A stretch of 64,000 nt of DNA, taken from assembly GCF_030296615.1 (NCBI RefSeq), contig NZ_AP027732.1, positions 3,601,042 through 3,665,041 on the forward strand, given 5' to 3'. A program made the translations under genes and the position numbers. A model generated the notes under the pieces. It was not told where the DNA came from. It made no database searches and was given only the letters and a program-made list of their open reading frames with translations. This DNA comes from Frondihabitans sucicola (GTDB lineage: Bacteria; Actinomycetota; Actinomycetes; Actinomycetales; Microbacteriaceae). Position 1 is the stretch's first letter; each line of letters starts with the position of its first letter. Positions 19,955 to 30,476 of this stretch are shown one piece after another.

Positions 19955-20205
19955 GAATTGGCTAGACCTTTCAGGTCTGGCCAATTTTTCGTTCCCCTTA
20001 TGACCCGCCCTTCGGGCGGCGCGAATGGTTGAGCCCTATGGGTTCAGCCATTTTTTCGTTCCCCTTATGGCCCGCCCGTTGGGCGGCGCGAATGGCTAGA
20101 CCTTTCAGGTCTGGCCAATTTTTCGTTCCCCTTATGGCCCGCCCTTCGGGCGGCGCGAATGGTTAGACCTTCCGGGCCTGGCGATTTTTTCGGTCACCTT
20201 ATGGC
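19955..20205 (+). repeat. Tandem 67-bp repeats made of terminator-like hairpins
   Basis: Three full copies (19955-20022, 20023-20089, 20090-20156) and a decayed fourth follow tRNA-Pro. Each copy has two hairpins. The first is a stem such as TAGACC..GGTCT followed by a T5-T6 run, which looks like a rho-independent terminator. The second is GCCCGCCC..GGGCGGC. A shared block TTTTCGTTCCCCTTATG joins them. Copies 1 and 3 have the same first stem, while copy 2 has a different but compensated stem (TTGAGCCC..GGGTTCAG), so structure is kept while sequence changes. The first copy probably terminates the tRNA. Confidence 0.85.
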
Positions 20206-20849
20206 GTGGACTGGGGGCGTCGATTCGACGATTCCCGCGTGCATCAACACGCGGCCACGCTGCCCAGGCTCCAAAAGGGATCCGTGAAAACTACAACAAT
20301 TCCAGACCCGAGCCAGCCGATCACGCCATCGCCCGGTCCCGCGGCGGGCTGACGACGAAAACGCATCTCGTCTGCGACGGGAGGGGCCGCCCGCCGGGAT
20401 TCGTTCTCACCGGCGGGCAGGTCGCCGACACGATCATGCTTCCCCTTGCGGTCAGGCAAATCCGTGTCCCCACGGCGGGACGACCCTGGACGAAACCAGA
20501 CCGGCTACTCGCGGACAAGGGCTACCTGTCCAGGTTCAACCGGGCCGGGCTCAGGGCGCGCGACATCAAGGTCACGATTCCCGAGAGGGACGACCAGATC
20601 GCTCACCGACGCAAACGACGCGGCCGACCGATCAAGTTCGACGCCGCCGAGTACAAGGGGCGCAACGTCGTCGAGCGGTGCTTCAACCGGCTCAAGCGAT
20701 GGCGGGGCATCGCGATGCGTTCCGACAAGACCGCTCGGAACTACCACGCAGGCCTTCGCGTCGCGGCTGCTCTGCTTTGGGCGCACACGGTCCAGGACAA
20801 GCAGTCAACCATCACCTTGATGAGAACGCGCCGAGCACGACGGCGATAG
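20200..20849 (+). mobile_element. Decayed IS5-type transposase remnant
   Basis: The 3' part reads in one frame from about 20310: ADHAIARSRGGLTTKTHLVC, then FVLTGGQVADT, LLADKGYLSRFN (second catalytic Asp) and NVVERCFNRLKRWRG (catalytic Glu). This is an IS5-family DDE transposase C-terminal half. Upstream pieces VDSTI and RVHQHAA, near the first catalytic Asp, are visible but in other frames with several breaks, and no N-terminal half exists. I found no terminal inverted repeats. Unlike the single-base errors elsewhere, this copy is both truncated and multiply shifted, so it is a real remnant. It lies next to tRNA-Pro and overlaps the 3' end of the following gene. Confidence 0.8.
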
Positions 20850-21648
20850 TGACGTCGGCTGCGACGTGTGCCAGGTAGGTGGCAAGCATCCCGTGGGTCC
20901 GGATCCGCAGGTAGCTCAAGGCGAGCCCCCACAACAGCACCATCCCGACCCCGATTGGACCACTCGGAACTCCATGCAAGTGAGCGGCTGCAAATGAGGC
21001 CGAAGTTAGCACGACCGCGACGGCCGCCGGGAGGGTGAGTTTGCTCGCACTCAGGAGGAGCCCGCTCCACAATGTGTCTTCGACTGCCCCGTTGAGAACG
21101 AGGAACACGACGACGAGGGCAACAGCCAACGGGGCCGGGACGGAGCCAATCGAGTCTTCGTAAGCAGCAGGTAGGGTCCCACCAGTCAGTGACTCCCACG
21201 TGACCAACGACGCAACCGTGATGACGACGACACCCACGATGACCAGCCAACTCACCGCATCGATGTGACCGATGCGGAACCACGCGTGCCAGCCTCGGAC
21301 TCGATGTTGGGTGATCGCAAACAGGAACGCCCCCAGGATTGCGAGACCCGGAGACACGGGCCAGATCCCGACAACCGGTAGGCGGATCAGTAACCACAAA
21401 AGCGCGACGGCGACCGCCGCGTCGACGAAAGCAACATCATGATTGCGGGACGCGACGAACCCGGCCGCGATGACCAGCGCGATCACGACGAGCGCCACCC
21501 ACACGGACACCGGGAAAGCGACGGCGATACCCGCCGCTGCGATAACCAGGACGGACCGCCAGGAACGGCGTGCCCCCGTCCCCCGGAGAACCGGCTGAAC
21601 AACCATGCTCCCAGTCTGCCCGGTCGCCCCGGACCAAACCGAGTTCAT
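20812..21648 (-). CDS. CPBP-family intramembrane protein with degenerate catalytic motif
   Basis: 278 residues with about eight hydrophobic segments. The C-terminal third resembles the CPBP (Rce1/CaaX-like) domain: NGAVEDTLWSGLLL at motif 1, FAAAHLHG at motif 2, and YLAHVAADVT at motif 3. Active members normally have EExxxRG at motif 1; here it is EDTLWSG, so the second Glu and the Arg are lost while both later His residues remain. Protease activity is therefore doubtful. ATG 21648 is the longest start; ATG 21606 behind GGGAG is a good alternative. The last 38 bp overlap the IS remnant, so its present C-terminus may come partly from the insertion. Confidence 0.7.
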   Translation of the reverse strand: MNSVWSGATGQTGSMVVQPVLRGTGARRSWRSVLVIAAAGIAVAFPVSVWVALVVIALVIAAGFVASRNHDVAFVDAAVAVALLWLLIRLPVVGIWPVSPGLAILGAFLFAITQHRVRGWHAWFRIGHIDAVSWLVIVGVVVITVASLVTWESLTGGTLPAAYEDSIGSVPAPLAVALVVVFLVLNGAVEDTLWSGLLLSASKLTLPAAVAVVLTSASFAAAHLHGVPSGPIGVGMVLLWGLALSYLRIRTHGMLATYLAHVAADVTIAVVLGAFSSR

Positions 21649-21797
21649 CTAGCAACACGCCCTGGAGGCTTCGAGTCTGGCCAACTCGGTCGGAGCCGCT
21701 CCACACACCTCTCTGGGAAAGGACAGCGTGACCTGGACTGGGGATGTCGGCAGACGCGCACGAGTTCGTAGGGTGAGTGCAGATCAGGGGGACACGC

Positions 21798-23256
21798 ATG
21801 GCCGACGAGACGACGGGCGCGCCCGCAGCCGGGTGGTACACCGACCCCAGCGCCGCCGCCGCCTACCGCTGGTGGGATGGCGCCCACTGGACCTCCGTAA
21901 TTCTGCCGGAACGGCCCCCAGAGGCCGCAGGATCCGCCCGCGCGGGAGATCCCTCAGCCTCACCTCCGAGGGCCGCCCGAGGCTCTGAGAGCGCTGCGGG
22001 CCAAATCGCCGCGCTAGCGACGCAAGCACTCCCCACGCGCCGCAGTCTTCGTGAGCAGGCTGCTGCCGTCCCGACGCGCGCCGCCGCCGGCAGTGCGGCT
22101 GCCGGCGCGGCTTCCGGTGCAGACGCCTCCGCATCGATCTCGGCTCCCACGACAGCAGCCGGCCCGTTCGCGCAGGGCCGCGCCGCCACGCCGCAGCCCT
22201 CCGCGAGCCTCGCGCCCCAAGCGGCGGCCCCGGCCCCGACTCAGGCACCGACTCAGGTCCAGGCCCACGCCCAGCCCCACGCCCACGCCCACGCCCAGCA
22301 GGCTCTGCCCGACGCGCAGCAACGCATGCCGCCGCTGCAGCCAGCGCCGTCGGCGACAGCCAGGCAAGCCGCTCTACCGACGCCGCCGGCACAAGCCGTC
22401 TACCGCCCGGTCAACCCGCTGGCAGCAGCTAAGACCCCCGGAGCACCGGTCAGCCCCGTCGGCTTCACCGTCCCTCCGGCGTGGGCGGCCAACGTCCCGG
22501 CCCCGACCTTCACTCCCGGATACGCGATCGTCCCCGGCGTGCCGGGCCTCTCCCCTCCGGGTACGGCCAGGTCCCCCGGCGGCTCGGTTCGGTCAGCAGA
22601 CGCTGCGGATGACCGTCGACAAGGCGATCAACCGGCCGGCCCGGAATGGTCTGGCCCTCGGGATCCTGAGCGCTCTGATCGTCGTCCTCGTCGTGGGGGC
22701 GACGATCGCCACCGACCGGATCTACGTGGTCTGGTCCTTATGGACCGTCGCCGGCCTCGTCTGCAGCATCGTGGGATACCGCAGGGCCCGGCGCTGGGAG
22801 GAGCAGGGCTTCATCCCGGTCGGAGTCCGGCGCGCGATCGCCGGGATCATCCTCTGCTCCGTCGCGCTCCTCGCCCAAGGCACGGAGACGGGCCTCGCCC
22901 TGGCGACCGGAGGAATCCAGCCGATCGGACGCGCGCCGACCACCGACAACGGGAGCTCAGCGGCGGGATCGAGCTCGCACGGCTCGTCCGGGTCGCCGAC
23001 GACCGCGCCCGTTGTTGCCGTCCTGCAGGGTGACGGCACCTCCGTGTACTCGCAGGCCCAGGCACAGACCGCCATCGGAGCGGCCTACGCGGCAACGCTC
23101 AAGGCGGCGCCGACCGGCGTGGTCTGCCCCGCGACCGAGCCGATCCAGGTGAGCGTCACGTTTCCCTGCACGGTGACGATCACCGGCGGGACGTCGACCG
23201 TCGCGCAGGTGACGGTCGTCGACGCGCAGGGTCACGTCGAGGTCCAGGTTCACTAG
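21798..23256 (+). CDS. DUF2510 / DUF4333 membrane protein (frameshifted)
   Basis: ATG 21798 follows AGGGGG. The N-terminal DUF2510 module is AGWYTDPSAAAAYRWWDGAH. About 200 residues of Pro/Ala/Gln-rich linker follow, then two hydrophobic segments (LALGILSALIVVLVVGATIA and VVWSLWTVAGLVCSIVG) and a C-terminal DUF4333-like extracellular domain with the Cys pair VVCPA..FPCTVTI. The first and last parts lie in different frames. Adding one C to CCCC at 22552-22555 and one to CCCCC at 22573-22577 joins them through SGYGQVPPAARFGQQ. Such proteins are common in actinobacteria and of unknown function. Confidence 0.75.
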
Positions 23257-23389
23257 TCGAGCCGGCACCGCGCATCGTTCGTCGTCGGGCACTGACGGCC
23301 GGCTGGAAAGTGAGCGGCAAGCCGCGCACGAGGAAGCCAGGACGGCGGGCAGACAGGTGTTCGAGGAAGCGGCGTGAGAACGGCGGGAC

Positions 23390-23995
23390 CTACCGGAGCG
23401 CGCCGCCGGACTCCTCGAGGTAGCAGACGGCGCAGAGCGCCTCGTACGATACGAGCTCACCGTCGATGGCCACCTGATCGCCGTCGAAGACGTAGCGTCC
23501 GTCGATGAGGCGCGCGTTGAACATGGCCTTGCGCCCGCAGCGGCAGATCGTCTTGAGCTCTTCGAGCGAGTGGGCCACTTCGAACAGCCGAGCGGCGCCC
23601 GGGAACGCAGCGGTGCGGAAATCGGTGCGGATTCCATATGCCAGAACAGGAATGTTCTCGAGCACGGCAATCCGCAGGAGGTCGTCGACCTGCGACGGCT
23701 CGAGGAACTGCACCTCGTCGATGAGGAGGCAGGCGACATCTTGGCCCGTGCTCTCGAGCACACGCGACCGTGCGGCCGCGAAAACGGCCAGCACGTCGTC
23801 GCCGGGCCTCACGAGGAGATCGGTCGACCGCGTCACGCCCAGCCGCGAGACGATCTGGTCGTCGCCCTTGGTGTCGGTGTCGGGCTTGGCGAGGAGGACG
23901 CGCTGATGGCGCTCTTCGTAGTTGTAGGCGGCCTGAAGCAGCGACGTGCTCTTGCCGCTGTTCATCGCCCCGTAGCGGAAATAGAGTTTTGCCAC
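23390..23995 (-). CDS. tdk: Thymidine kinase
   Basis: A 201-residue type II thymidine kinase that salvages thymidine to dTMP. P-loop GAMNSGKST near residue 10, Walker B LLIDEVQFL near residue 91 and the lasso/zinc region with CRCGRKA and CAVCYLEESG near the C-terminus are all present, so four zinc ligands are intact. GTG 23995 is the start. It stands alone on this strand, convergent with the DUF2510 gene. tmk at 6.2 kb acts next in the pathway. Confidence 0.95.
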   Translation of the reverse strand: MAKLYFRYGAMNSGKSTSLLQAAYNYEERHQRVLLAKPDTDTKGDDQIVSRLGVTRSTDLLVRPGDDVLAVFAAARSRVLESTGQDVACLLIDEVQFLEPSQVDDLLRIAVLENIPVLAYGIRTDFRTAAFPGAARLFEVAHSLEELKTICRCGRKAMFNARLIDGRYVFDGDQVAIDGELVSYEALCAVCYLEESGGALR

Positions 23996-24090
23996 CCGGC
24001 GAGCTTATTGCAGGACGCCGGGTCCTCTTGTCCGCCGAGATCGCACTTCGACCCGCGTGTCACGCTCGGCGGCAGCGGGAGCGCAGTCTC

Positions 24091-24262
24091 GCGCGGCGAG
24101 ATGGCCGCAGCTGTCGCCACAGCCGCGCTCACGCGACAGAACGGGCCACCTCACGCGCCGCGCCCAACGCCGCACGCAATGCCGCACGCCTCGGACGCGC
24201 GGCGAGATGGCCTCAGCTGTCGCCACAGGCGCGCTCACGCGACAGAACGGGCCACCTCACGC
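24091..24262. repeat. Two direct repeat copies, 106 bp apart
   Basis: About 66 bp beginning GCGCGGCGAGATGGCC is present at 24091-24156 and again at 24197-24262 with few differences. The rest of the 24003-24298 gap is GC-rich filler. No gene is visible on either strand. It lies between tdk and the response regulator, both on the minus strand. Confidence 0.8.
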
Positions 24263-24298
24263 CCCGCACGCAGCACAGCACCAGCGCGGACGCCAGCT

Positions 24299-25042
24299 CT
24301 ACTGCAGGTAGCCGTCTTCTGCCGCGCGTCGAATGAGCTCGGCCTTCTTCGACGCCGGGCGGTTGGCCTTGGCGTACTTCTCGCGGACGCGGCGCAGGTA
24401 GGTCTTGGCCGTCTCGTACTGGACGTTCATCTGCTGCGCGACCTCGTTGGTGCTGAAGCCCGACACATACAGGCGGAAGGCCTCCGCCTCGCCGGCGCTG
24501 AGCTTCGGACGACTCTGGTTGGACGCCCCCACCGGAAGCGGACGCCAGTCGCGCTGCGGAGCGTTGTCGCGGGCGACACCCATGACCTGGCGGGCGGCGT
24601 CCATCACCTCGCGCATCGGCAGGGCCTTCGAGAGGAACGCGGAGGCGCCGGCGTCGAGGGCGCGTTCACGCGACTCACGCGTGTCGAGGCTGGACAGCAC
24701 GACGACCTTCGCCCCCGCGGCGCGGCAGGTGCGCACGCGCGCTTCGATCGACACGGGCTCCTTGAGCTGGAAGTCGAGGAAGACCAGGTCGGTCGGGAAG
24801 TTGTCGCTGTGCACGAGCTGCAGCCAGGTGTGCGCGGTGAGGACGAGATCGAAGTCGTACGCGTTCACGTTGATCCAGCTCGAGAGGCTGTCGAGCAGGA
24901 CCTCGTGGTCGTCGAGGATCGCCAGGCGCACGCGTCGAGTCGCAGGCGTCTCGGGTGACACGGAGTTCCACGAGGCGACCGGCATGGGCCGAGATGAACT
25001 CGATCGGAGGGTGTGGCTACCGTTCGGGTCAGTGCTGGTCAT
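24299..25042 (-). CDS. LuxR/NarL-family response regulator
   Basis: 247 residues. The receiver domain (about 38-155) has the acidic pair DDHE, the phospho-acceptor Asp in LVFLDFQLKEP, VVVLSSLD at the Thr/Ser switch and AFLSKALP with the conserved Lys. The C-terminal HTH (about 180-245) has LSAGEAEAFRLYVSGFSTNE and VQYETAKTYLRRVREKYAK. About 35 extra residues precede the receiver. The start overlaps the upstream membrane-protein gene by 14 bp, so it belongs to a three-gene operon with a histidine kinase, its likely partner. Confidence 0.92.
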   Translation of the reverse strand: MTSTDPNGSHTLRSSSSRPMPVASWNSVSPETPATRRVRLAILDDHEVLLDSLSSWINVNAYDFDLVLTAHTWLQLVHSDNFPTDLVFLDFQLKEPVSIEARVRTCRAAGAKVVVLSSLDTRESRERALDAGASAFLSKALPMREVMDAARQVMGVARDNAPQRDWRPLPVGASNQSRPKLSAGEAEAFRLYVSGFSTNEVAQQMNVQYETAKTYLRRVREKYAKANRPASKKAELIRRAAEDGYLQ

Positions 25043-26174
25043 AAGAAAACCTTAGTGTCAGGAAGGATCCGTTCACGTCGACCTGGAGGTCGTGGAACAG
25101 GATGCGGAGGACGGCGAAATAGGGGGCATAACGTTGGCGGACGGCGACATCGGCTGACGTCGACTCGATACGGATGAGAGCTCTCACGAGCGGGTGATCG
25201 TCGTGCAGGACGATGCCGAGACTCGGGGTCCTGGCCGACTGGTCGGACGCCATCGCCTGGATGACGGCCCTGACCGCCGTGCGCTGATCGCCGGTCATGT
25301 GAGACGCGAGATCGGCACGGTCGACGACGGTTCCGGCCTGGCCGTTCGGACAGAGATCGAGCAGGATCTGCTCCAGCCAGCTCCGATCGCTCTCAGCGAC
25401 GATGCGCTGGCGGATGAGCGTCGCGACCTGACCGGCACGGGCCCTGTCGTCGTCGGTCACCTCGCCGCGCTCCACCAGGTCCGTGAAGAACGGGACGACG
25501 TCGCGGTTCAGCCCGGTGACGCGATCCTGCTGCACCGATCGCGCGATCCCCGGCCGCATCTCCTGCGCGCTCTCCCGGGTGAGGACCGCGGCCCTCGAGA
25601 GCCACTGCTGGACGAGGGTGACGAAAGTCAGCGCGTAGACGGCGCTCCCGACTCCGAGCGCCAGGACCGGGGTCACACCGACCCCGACGAACACGATCGT
25701 CGGCACCCGGGTGGAGAAGAACGGCGCCTCGACCACGACGACGGCGGCCACGGCGACGGCAGCGGCGACGGTGCCGACGACCAGTTCTCGCCCGGGGCGA
25801 TAGGGGGCGCAGGCGAGCAGCAGGAGGCCCAGAGCCGCACTCCCCCAGTCGTCGCGGATCATGACGTCGTGACCGTAGGCGGAGGCGCTCTCGGCGACGA
25901 GGCCCAGGATTCCGGAGACCAGGATCACGACGAAGCTCGCCCGGGTGAACGGCGCGCGCAACGGGCTCGAGGAGACGACCACGACGGCAGCCGCGATGGC
26001 CACGAAGACGATGGCGAGGACGGCCAGCGGCAGCACGGTGCCCGGGTCGTGCGAGAAGATGGTGCGCCCGAGTGCCAGAGCGACGGCGAAGATGCCGATG
26101 ACGAGCGTGATCGGCCTCTGATTGAGCGCACCCAGCGGATCGGTCTGTTGAGCGGTGGCTTCGCGATCGCTCAC
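25029..26174 (-). CDS. Membrane protein of a sensor operon, function unknown
   Basis: 381 residues; GTG 26174 overlaps the histidine kinase stop (GTGA). The first about 200 residues hold six or so hydrophobic segments arranged like the sensor half of the neighbouring kinase. The cytoplasmic half (about 205-380) starts with a helix (LSRAAVLTRESAQEMRPGIA) resembling a kinase linker. It then has no phospho-accepting His motif, no N box and no ATP-binding glycine boxes that I can see. I do not recognise the family. It could be a degenerate kinase or an accessory sensor modulating the two-component pair. Confidence 0.75.
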   Translation of the reverse strand: MSDREATAQQTDPLGALNQRPITLVIGIFAVALALGRTIFSHDPGTVLPLAVLAIVFVAIAAAVVVVSSSPLRAPFTRASFVVILVSGILGLVAESASAYGHDVMIRDDWGSAALGLLLLACAPYRPGRELVVGTVAAAVAVAAVVVVEAPFFSTRVPTIVFVGVGVTPVLALGVGSAVYALTFVTLVQQWLSRAAVLTRESAQEMRPGIARSVQQDRVTGLNRDVVPFFTDLVERGEVTDDDRARAGQVATLIRQRIVAESDRSWLEQILLDLCPNGQAGTVVDRADLASHMTGDQRTAVRAVIQAMASDQSARTPSLGIVLHDDHPLVRALIRIESTSADVAVRQRYAPYFAVLRILFHDLQVDVNGSFLTLRFSYDQH

Positions 26175-27459
26175 GCGGCGTCTTCCGATCCTTCTCGAAC
26201 GGTTTCGCCCGAGGGGTGTCGTCGGCCCTGCGTCCGCGCAGGTCGTCGTCGCGGGCGACGGCTCCGCCGGTGCGGTCCGTGCCTGCGGGGAGGCCGATCA
26301 TGACGGACGTACCGCTGCCGGGTGACGACCAGATCTGGACCGTGCCACCGACCCGCGTGATCCTGGCCCGGATCGAGTTCTTGACGCCGAGCCTGTCGCC
26401 CGGAGTCTCGCTCTCGGTGAAGCCGACCCCGTTGTCGATCACCATGACGGAGACGTCGGTGTCGGAGCCGAACAGCACCAGTTCGGCCTGCTGGGTACCG
26501 GAGTGGATGAGGACGTTCGTGAGGCACTGTGCGACGGCGAGGGCGAGGGCTTTGCTCGTGGCGGGGGCGAGACGTGCCACCGCGGCGACGTCGCCCGTGA
26601 CGACCACGTCGAGGCCCTGCTCGATCGCCCGGTCGACTGCGCGATAGAGCTCACTGGCCTCCCAGTCGCCCTGGACCGCCGTGACGTCGGCTTCGGCCTC
26701 GTGGAGCCACTCCTGGCCGATGAGTCTCGCCAGGTCGCGTTCCATTGCCCCGGCGAGGTCGGCGTCGAGTCGGCCCGGTGCGGCCATCGAGATGGCCGCG
26801 AGGTGGCTGAGGACGGTGTCGTGCACGAGCGCGGAGGCCTGCTGCTCGATGTCGTGACGCACGAGCGAGATCTGCTCGTCGCGAGCGGCGAGATGGAGGT
26901 TGGGCTGCACGCGGCGCGCTCGGTCTCGAGCCACCAAGGAACCACCCATCGTCGCGACGATGAGGATGTAGCCGAGGAGAGTCGTGACGTCGATCTTGTG
27001 CTGGGCCCCGGTCTGGAAGGTCGCGATCTGGGTTGCCAACTCGCCGGCGACCAGGCCGAAGGTGGCCCAGAGCGGACCTCGGCGAGCGTAGAGGCCGCTG
27101 CCGCCCACCATCACGAGAGCGAGCTTGGGGAGCGAAACGGAGAACGCATCGGAGGAGTTGACGATGCTGATCTGCGACAGGACCGTCACGGCATACACGT
27201 AGACGGCGGCGGCACCGATCACGAGATAGGCGATCGTCGAGACGGTCGACCGCACCCGTTCGACGATCACGAGCAGCACCAGCATCGGCACGAGCGCGAG
27301 CAGCGCGGGCCACAGGATCAGACTGGGCGTGACCAGCTGCTGGGCGATGAGGAGCACCGTCGCCGCGACGAGGAGAACGGTGGCGATGGCGTGACACGAA
27401 CGGGCGATCGCGCGAGCTGAACTCTGGGGAGCGAGGTGACTGGGTAGCCCGAGCAGCAC
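26171..27459 (-). CDS. Sensor histidine kinase (3' end frameshifted)
   Basis: About 429 residues from GTG 27459, which follows AAGGAGG. Five or six membrane segments occupy the first 190 residues. The dimerisation region has HDTVLSHLAAISMAAPG with the phospho-accepting His, as in NarX/DesK-type kinases. The ATPase part has QCLTNVLIHSG (N box), VIDNGVGF (G1) and WSSPGSGTSVMIGLP (G2). The frame then runs about 260 codons into the next gene. Adding one base to the GGGG run at 26213-26216 gives the ending PSGETVREGSEDAA and a stop overlapping the next start, which is surely the true end. Confidence 0.88.
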
Positions 27460-27747
27460 GCGTCCTCCTTCGTTCCGGCGTCGATCTGACGATGACTCTC
27501 TCCGAAGTATGGCAAATCGGAAGGCCCTCGTGTACCCCGATATCAGGGGACAAGACACGGACGAACCGCTCGGATCACTCGATTTGTGCCCCGAATGCTG
27601 TCCTCAGGGATCATAGCGCCGCAAACGGAATGTGACGTCCGACGCCGAGGGCCTCCCGCGATCAGCCACGAGGCATGGAAGCCTGCCTCCTCGTCGAACG
27701 GATCAGAGCCAGCGCCTCAGCGGCGCGACGCCGAGGCGCTGAACGAC
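27460..27747. other. Intergenic region between mqo and the sensor operon
   Basis: No gene is visible in these 288 bp. A 9-bp inverted repeat CAGCGCCTC/GAGGCGCTG lies at about 27711-27742, just past the mqo stop, and may end that transcript although no U-tract follows. The 27485-27600 part is relatively AT-rich and should hold the promoter of the sensor operon. Confidence 0.4.
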
Positions 27748-29229
27748 TCAGGCGTGAATGCCGAGGGTGTCTGCTGTCGCGCCCATGGTGGCGGCCGCCT
27801 TGGCCTCGTCGGCCGCGAGCGGCTCGCCGACCGTCGGGATCATGGCGCGAAGCTTGTCGGCCCACTCGGCCTTCTTCGTCGGGAAGCACCGGTCGAGCAC
27901 GGTGAGCATGATCGGCACCGCCGTCGAAGCACCGGGCGATGCGCCGAGGAGCCCCGCGATGGAGCCGTCTTTCGCCGTGACGACCTCGGTGCCGAACTGG
28001 AGGACGCCTCCCTTGGCGGCATCCTTCTTGATGACCTGGACCCGCTGGCCCGCGGTGATCTTGTACCAGTCTTTGGGATCGGCGTCCGGCATGAACTCGC
28101 GAAGCGCGTCGAACTTGGTGCGCTTGGAGGCGGCGAGCTGGCTCACCAGGTACTTGATGAGGTCGAAGTTCGACAAACCCACCCGGATCATCGGATACAG
28201 GTTGTGCAGCTTGATCGACCGGAACAGGTCGAGGTACGAGCCGCTCTTGAGGAACTTGGGGCTGAAGCCGGCGTAGGGGCCGAACATGAGGCTCGCCGAG
28301 CCGTCGACGACCCGAGTGTCGAGGTGTGGCACCGACATCGGCGGGGCGCCGACGGACGCCTTGCCGTAGACCTTGGCCTGGTGCTTGGCGACGACCTCGA
28401 GGTTGTCGGTGCGAAGGAACTCGCCGCTGACCGGGAAGCCGCCGAAACCCTTGATCTCGGGGATGCCCGACTTCTGCAGCAGGTGCAGCGCGCCGCCGCC
28501 CGCGCCCACGAAGACGAACTTCGCGCGCACCTCGACGAGCTCACCCGTGGCGCCCCGCTTCATCGAGATGGTCCAGGCACGGTCGCGCCCCCGTCGGAGG
28601 TCGGTGACCTGGTGGCCGAGGTTCAGCTCGACCCCGTTCGACGTGAGGTAGCCGAGGAGGTTGCGAGTCAGAGAGCCGAAGTCGACGTCGGTTCCGGCAA
28701 GGATGTGGGTGGCCGCGATCGGCTCACCCTTGGGTCGACCGGCGACGAGTGCGGGAGCCCACTCGGCGATCGTCGACGGGTCGTCGCTGAACTCCATGCC
28801 GCGGAACAGCGGGTGACCGTCGAGCGCTGCGTGCCGCTTGCGGAGGTACTCGACGTTGTCCCTGCCCCAGACGAAGCTCATGTGCGGAGTCGAGTTGATG
28901 AACCGGTCGGGCTCGGGCAGCGCGCCCTCGTCGATGAGGTACGACCAGAACTGTCGCGAGACCTGGAACTGCTCGTTCACCTTGACGGCGCTCGAGATGT
29001 CGATCGAGCCGTCGGCCTTCTCGGGGGTGTAGTTGAGCTCGCAGAGGGCGGAGTGGCCCGTGCCCGCGTTGTTCCAGGGATTGCTGCTCTCTTGAGCGAC
29101 GTCGTTGAGCGCTTCGTAGACGCGGATCGACCAGTCGGGCTGAAGCTGCTTCAGCAGCGCACCGAGGGTCGCACTCATGATTCCGCCGCCGATCAGGGCG
29201 ACGTCGATTGGCTCCGTTGCAGCAGTCAC
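27748..29229 (-). CDS. mqo: Malate:quinone oxidoreductase
   Basis: A 493-residue FAD enzyme that oxidises malate to oxaloacetate and passes electrons to quinone at the membrane; it replaces or complements NAD-dependent malate dehydrogenase in the TCA cycle. The N-terminal FAD motif is [37 protein letters not shown] near residue 48 and [15 protein letters not shown] are Mqo signatures. The C-terminus has [16 protein letters not shown] and the usual [14 protein letters not shown] region. GTG 29229 is the start. A 141-bp gap separates it from asd. Confidence 0.95.
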   Translation of the reverse strand: MTAATEPIDVALIGGGIMSATLGALLKQLQPDWSIRVYEALNDVAQESSNPWNNAGTGHSALCELNYTPEKADGSIDISSAVKVNEQFQVSRQFWSYLIDEGALPEPDRFINSTPHMSFVWGRDNVEYLRKRHAALDGHPLFRGMEFSDDPSTIAEWAPALVAGRPKGEPIAATHILAGTDVDFGSLTRNLLGYLTSNGVELNLGHQVTDLRRGRDRAWTISMKRGATGELVEVRAKFVFVGAGGGALHLLQKSGIPEIKGFGGFPVSGEFLRTDNLEVVAKHQAKVYGKASVGAPPMSVPHLDTRVVDGSASLMFGPYAGFSPKFLKSGSYLDLFRSIKLHNLYPMIRVGLSNFDLIKYLVSQLAASKRTKFDALREFMPDADPKDWYKITAGQRVQVIKKDAAKGGVLQFGTEVVTAKDGSIAGLLGASPGASTAVPIMLTVLDRCFPTKKAEWADKLRAMIPTVGEPLAADEAKAAATMGATADTLGIHA

Positions 29230-29370
29230 TCGACGATTCTATGCCGCGCGCGTCATTCCTTTCGCAGGATCGCTCGACGCCGAGCGTCGTGAGGACGGCT
29301 CACCTGGGTGCGCGTCGGTGCGCGGCCCACGCGGCCGCAGCCCTCGGCGCGCGGGTCGACGCGCGCGACG

Positions 29371-30476
<1,106 letters not shown>

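Noticed and set aside
20200-20849. An intact IS5-type element
   Set aside because: No N-terminal half, several frame changes, no terminal inverted repeats and no target duplication could be seen.
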